This document shows, piece by piece, positions 5,502 through 6,075 of a stretch of DNA of 6,075 nt (positions are counted from its first letter, which is position 1; every line of letters starts with the position of its first letter). Source of the DNA: Methanobacteriota archaeon (GTDB lineage: Archaea > Thermoplasmatota > Poseidoniia > Poseidoniales > Thalassarchaeaceae); assembly GCA_002728565.1 (NCBI GenBank), contig PBUX01000052.1:3867-9941 (forward strand), given 5' to 3'. The position numbers were made by a program, and so were the translations under genes. The notes below the pieces were generated by a model, which was not told where the DNA came from, did not search any database, and saw only the letters and a list, made by a program, of their open reading frames with translations.

Positions 5502-6075
5502 CACACACACCTCGCGGTATCTTTCGTATTCGGGTTTGAGAGTACATACTGAAGCTGGTTGATATAGCAACCAAGTCTTTGTTTTCGATCTCTTTCAAGC
5601 GCAGAGTAAGTACCACTATATCCTCCAATACAGATAGCACAAAGATCAATTCTAGGAGCAATCTCAAATCTATCAGCGTGATATATGTTACAATGCTTAA
5701 TATCGGAATCAGAAGGTAATCTCACATATGCATGAGGCATTTCTGCAGGAAATCCTCTGAAATCAATTACAATCTGATACTGAATTGTACCATCTCTTTT
5801 GTGACTCTTTCTCCCTATCATTGAGAGTTGGACTACTCCTGAGTTGCCATTAGACAATTTGAGATTACTAATTGATACCACCGAAGGATAACTTATCTTC
5901 AGATACTGCAAGTCATCAGCAGTTAGCCCAGGGGTTGACCAATATGCTGCTTTACTGAGTCCCCCAGCCTCAATGGCCTGAGGCCCAACATAGAGAACTT
6001 CACCAGTCATATCATTGGCAGACCTATCTCCAACCTCTGATCCCAGCGCATCATACACTTGCCAGCTTGAACCAT
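5501..6075 (-). CDS. E2-like ubiquitin-conjugating enzyme, partial (N-terminus beyond right edge)
   Basis: The frame is open to the right edge, so the start is unknown; a GTG at 6058 is in frame but has no ribosome binding site. Numbering here uses the 6058 codon as residue 1. The pattern is that of a UBC fold: strand YQIVIDFRGFP (94-104), then MPHAYVRLP, then HCN (122-124) for the HPN motif. IDLCAIC (137-143) follows, in which Cys140 fits the catalytic thioester position. The C-terminal helix INQLQYVLSNPN (166-177) is much like the ...LL.dPNP ending of eukaryotic E2s. E2s take a ubiquitin-like protein from E1 Cys and deliver it to a target amine. The residues before the fold (about 1-33) end in GEVLYVGPQAIEAGG, which could be the tail of a fused ubiquitin-like domain. 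The stop overlaps the next gene by one base. The E2 call rests on motif order rather than close identity. Confidence 0.86.
   Translation of the reverse strand, partial: GSSWQVYDALGSEVGDRSANDMTGEVLYVGPQAIEAGGLSKAAYWSTPGLTADDLQYLKISYPSVVSISNLKLSNGNSGVVQLSMIGRKSHKRDGTIQYQIVIDFRGFPAEMPHAYVRLPSDSDIKHCNIYHADRFEIAPRIDLCAICIGGYSGTYSALERDRKQRLGCYINQLQYVLSNPNTKDTARCV
5508..5513 (-). promoter_or_regulatory. Ribosome binding site deciding the start of the 166-residue gene
   Basis: GAGGTG on the minus strand, 6 bases before ATG 5501 and inside the end of the E2 gene. It favours the short form of the protein over a start at 5570. Confidence 0.7.

Noticed and set aside
5502..5570. Longer form of the 166-residue protein from TTG 5570
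   Set aside because: It would overlap the conserved E2 C-terminal helix; ATG 5501 has GAGGTG 6 bases upstream.
6056..6058. GTG 6058 as the true E2 start
   Set aside because: The frame continues open to the window edge and no GGAGG-like sequence precedes the GTG, so the gene is better treated as partial.
3380..6075. CBASS type II (Cap2/Cap3) defence locus
   Set aside because: E1 and E2 are separate genes here, and no cGAS-like nucleotidyltransferase, effector or JAB protease is visible.

Overview
All seven genes lie on the minus strand and form one tightly packed run, read from position 6075 down to 1. In transcription order they are: an E2-like ubiquitin-conjugating enzyme (open at the right edge), an unrecognised 166-residue protein, an E1-like (ThiF-fold) adenylating enzyme, a coiled-coil protein, a SAP-domain AAA ATPase of the Ycf46-like type, a 40-residue single-pass membrane protein, and a Cdc48/VCP-type double AAA ATPase (open at the left edge). 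The first five genes overlap by 1 to 11 bases, with Shine-Dalgarno sequences of GGAGGT or GAGGTG inside the preceding gene. This indicates one polycistronic message with translational coupling. The only real gap is 54 bases, in front of the Cdc48-type gene.

The organism is probably an archaeon. The Cdc48-type protein has the complete N-D1-D2 layout typical of archaea and eukaryotes, Shine-Dalgarno sites are strong, and there is no sign of introns. The acidic proteins and mixed codon use would fit Thermoplasmatota or marine Euryarchaeota, but I cannot fix the lineage. A bacterium that acquired the cluster is not excluded.

Region by region: 5501-6075 is the E2 with a HxN motif, a candidate catalytic Cys and a UBC-like C-terminal helix. 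5001-5501 is the unknown protein. 3380-5011 is the E1, with a well-preserved adenylation domain at its C-terminal half and what looks like a degenerate second copy at its N-terminus. 2871-3380 is the coiled-coil protein. 1840-2874 is the SAP-AAA ATPase. 1704-1826 is the membrane peptide. 1-1649 covers the N domain, D1 and the first part of D2 of the Cdc48-type ATPase.

Taken together the cluster resembles a prokaryotic ubiquitin-like conjugation module (E1 plus E2) linked to two protein-remodelling AAA motors. This parallels the eukaryotic pairing of ubiquitination with Cdc48/p97. No ubiquitin-like modifier, JAB/JAMM deconjugase or RING E3 is visible here; they may lie upstream of 6075 or elsewhere. 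Both AAA proteins carry a Cys where the substrate-gripping pore aromatic is normally found, which suggests specialised rather than housekeeping motors. No tRNA, rRNA, CRISPR array, insertion sequence or integration site is seen.
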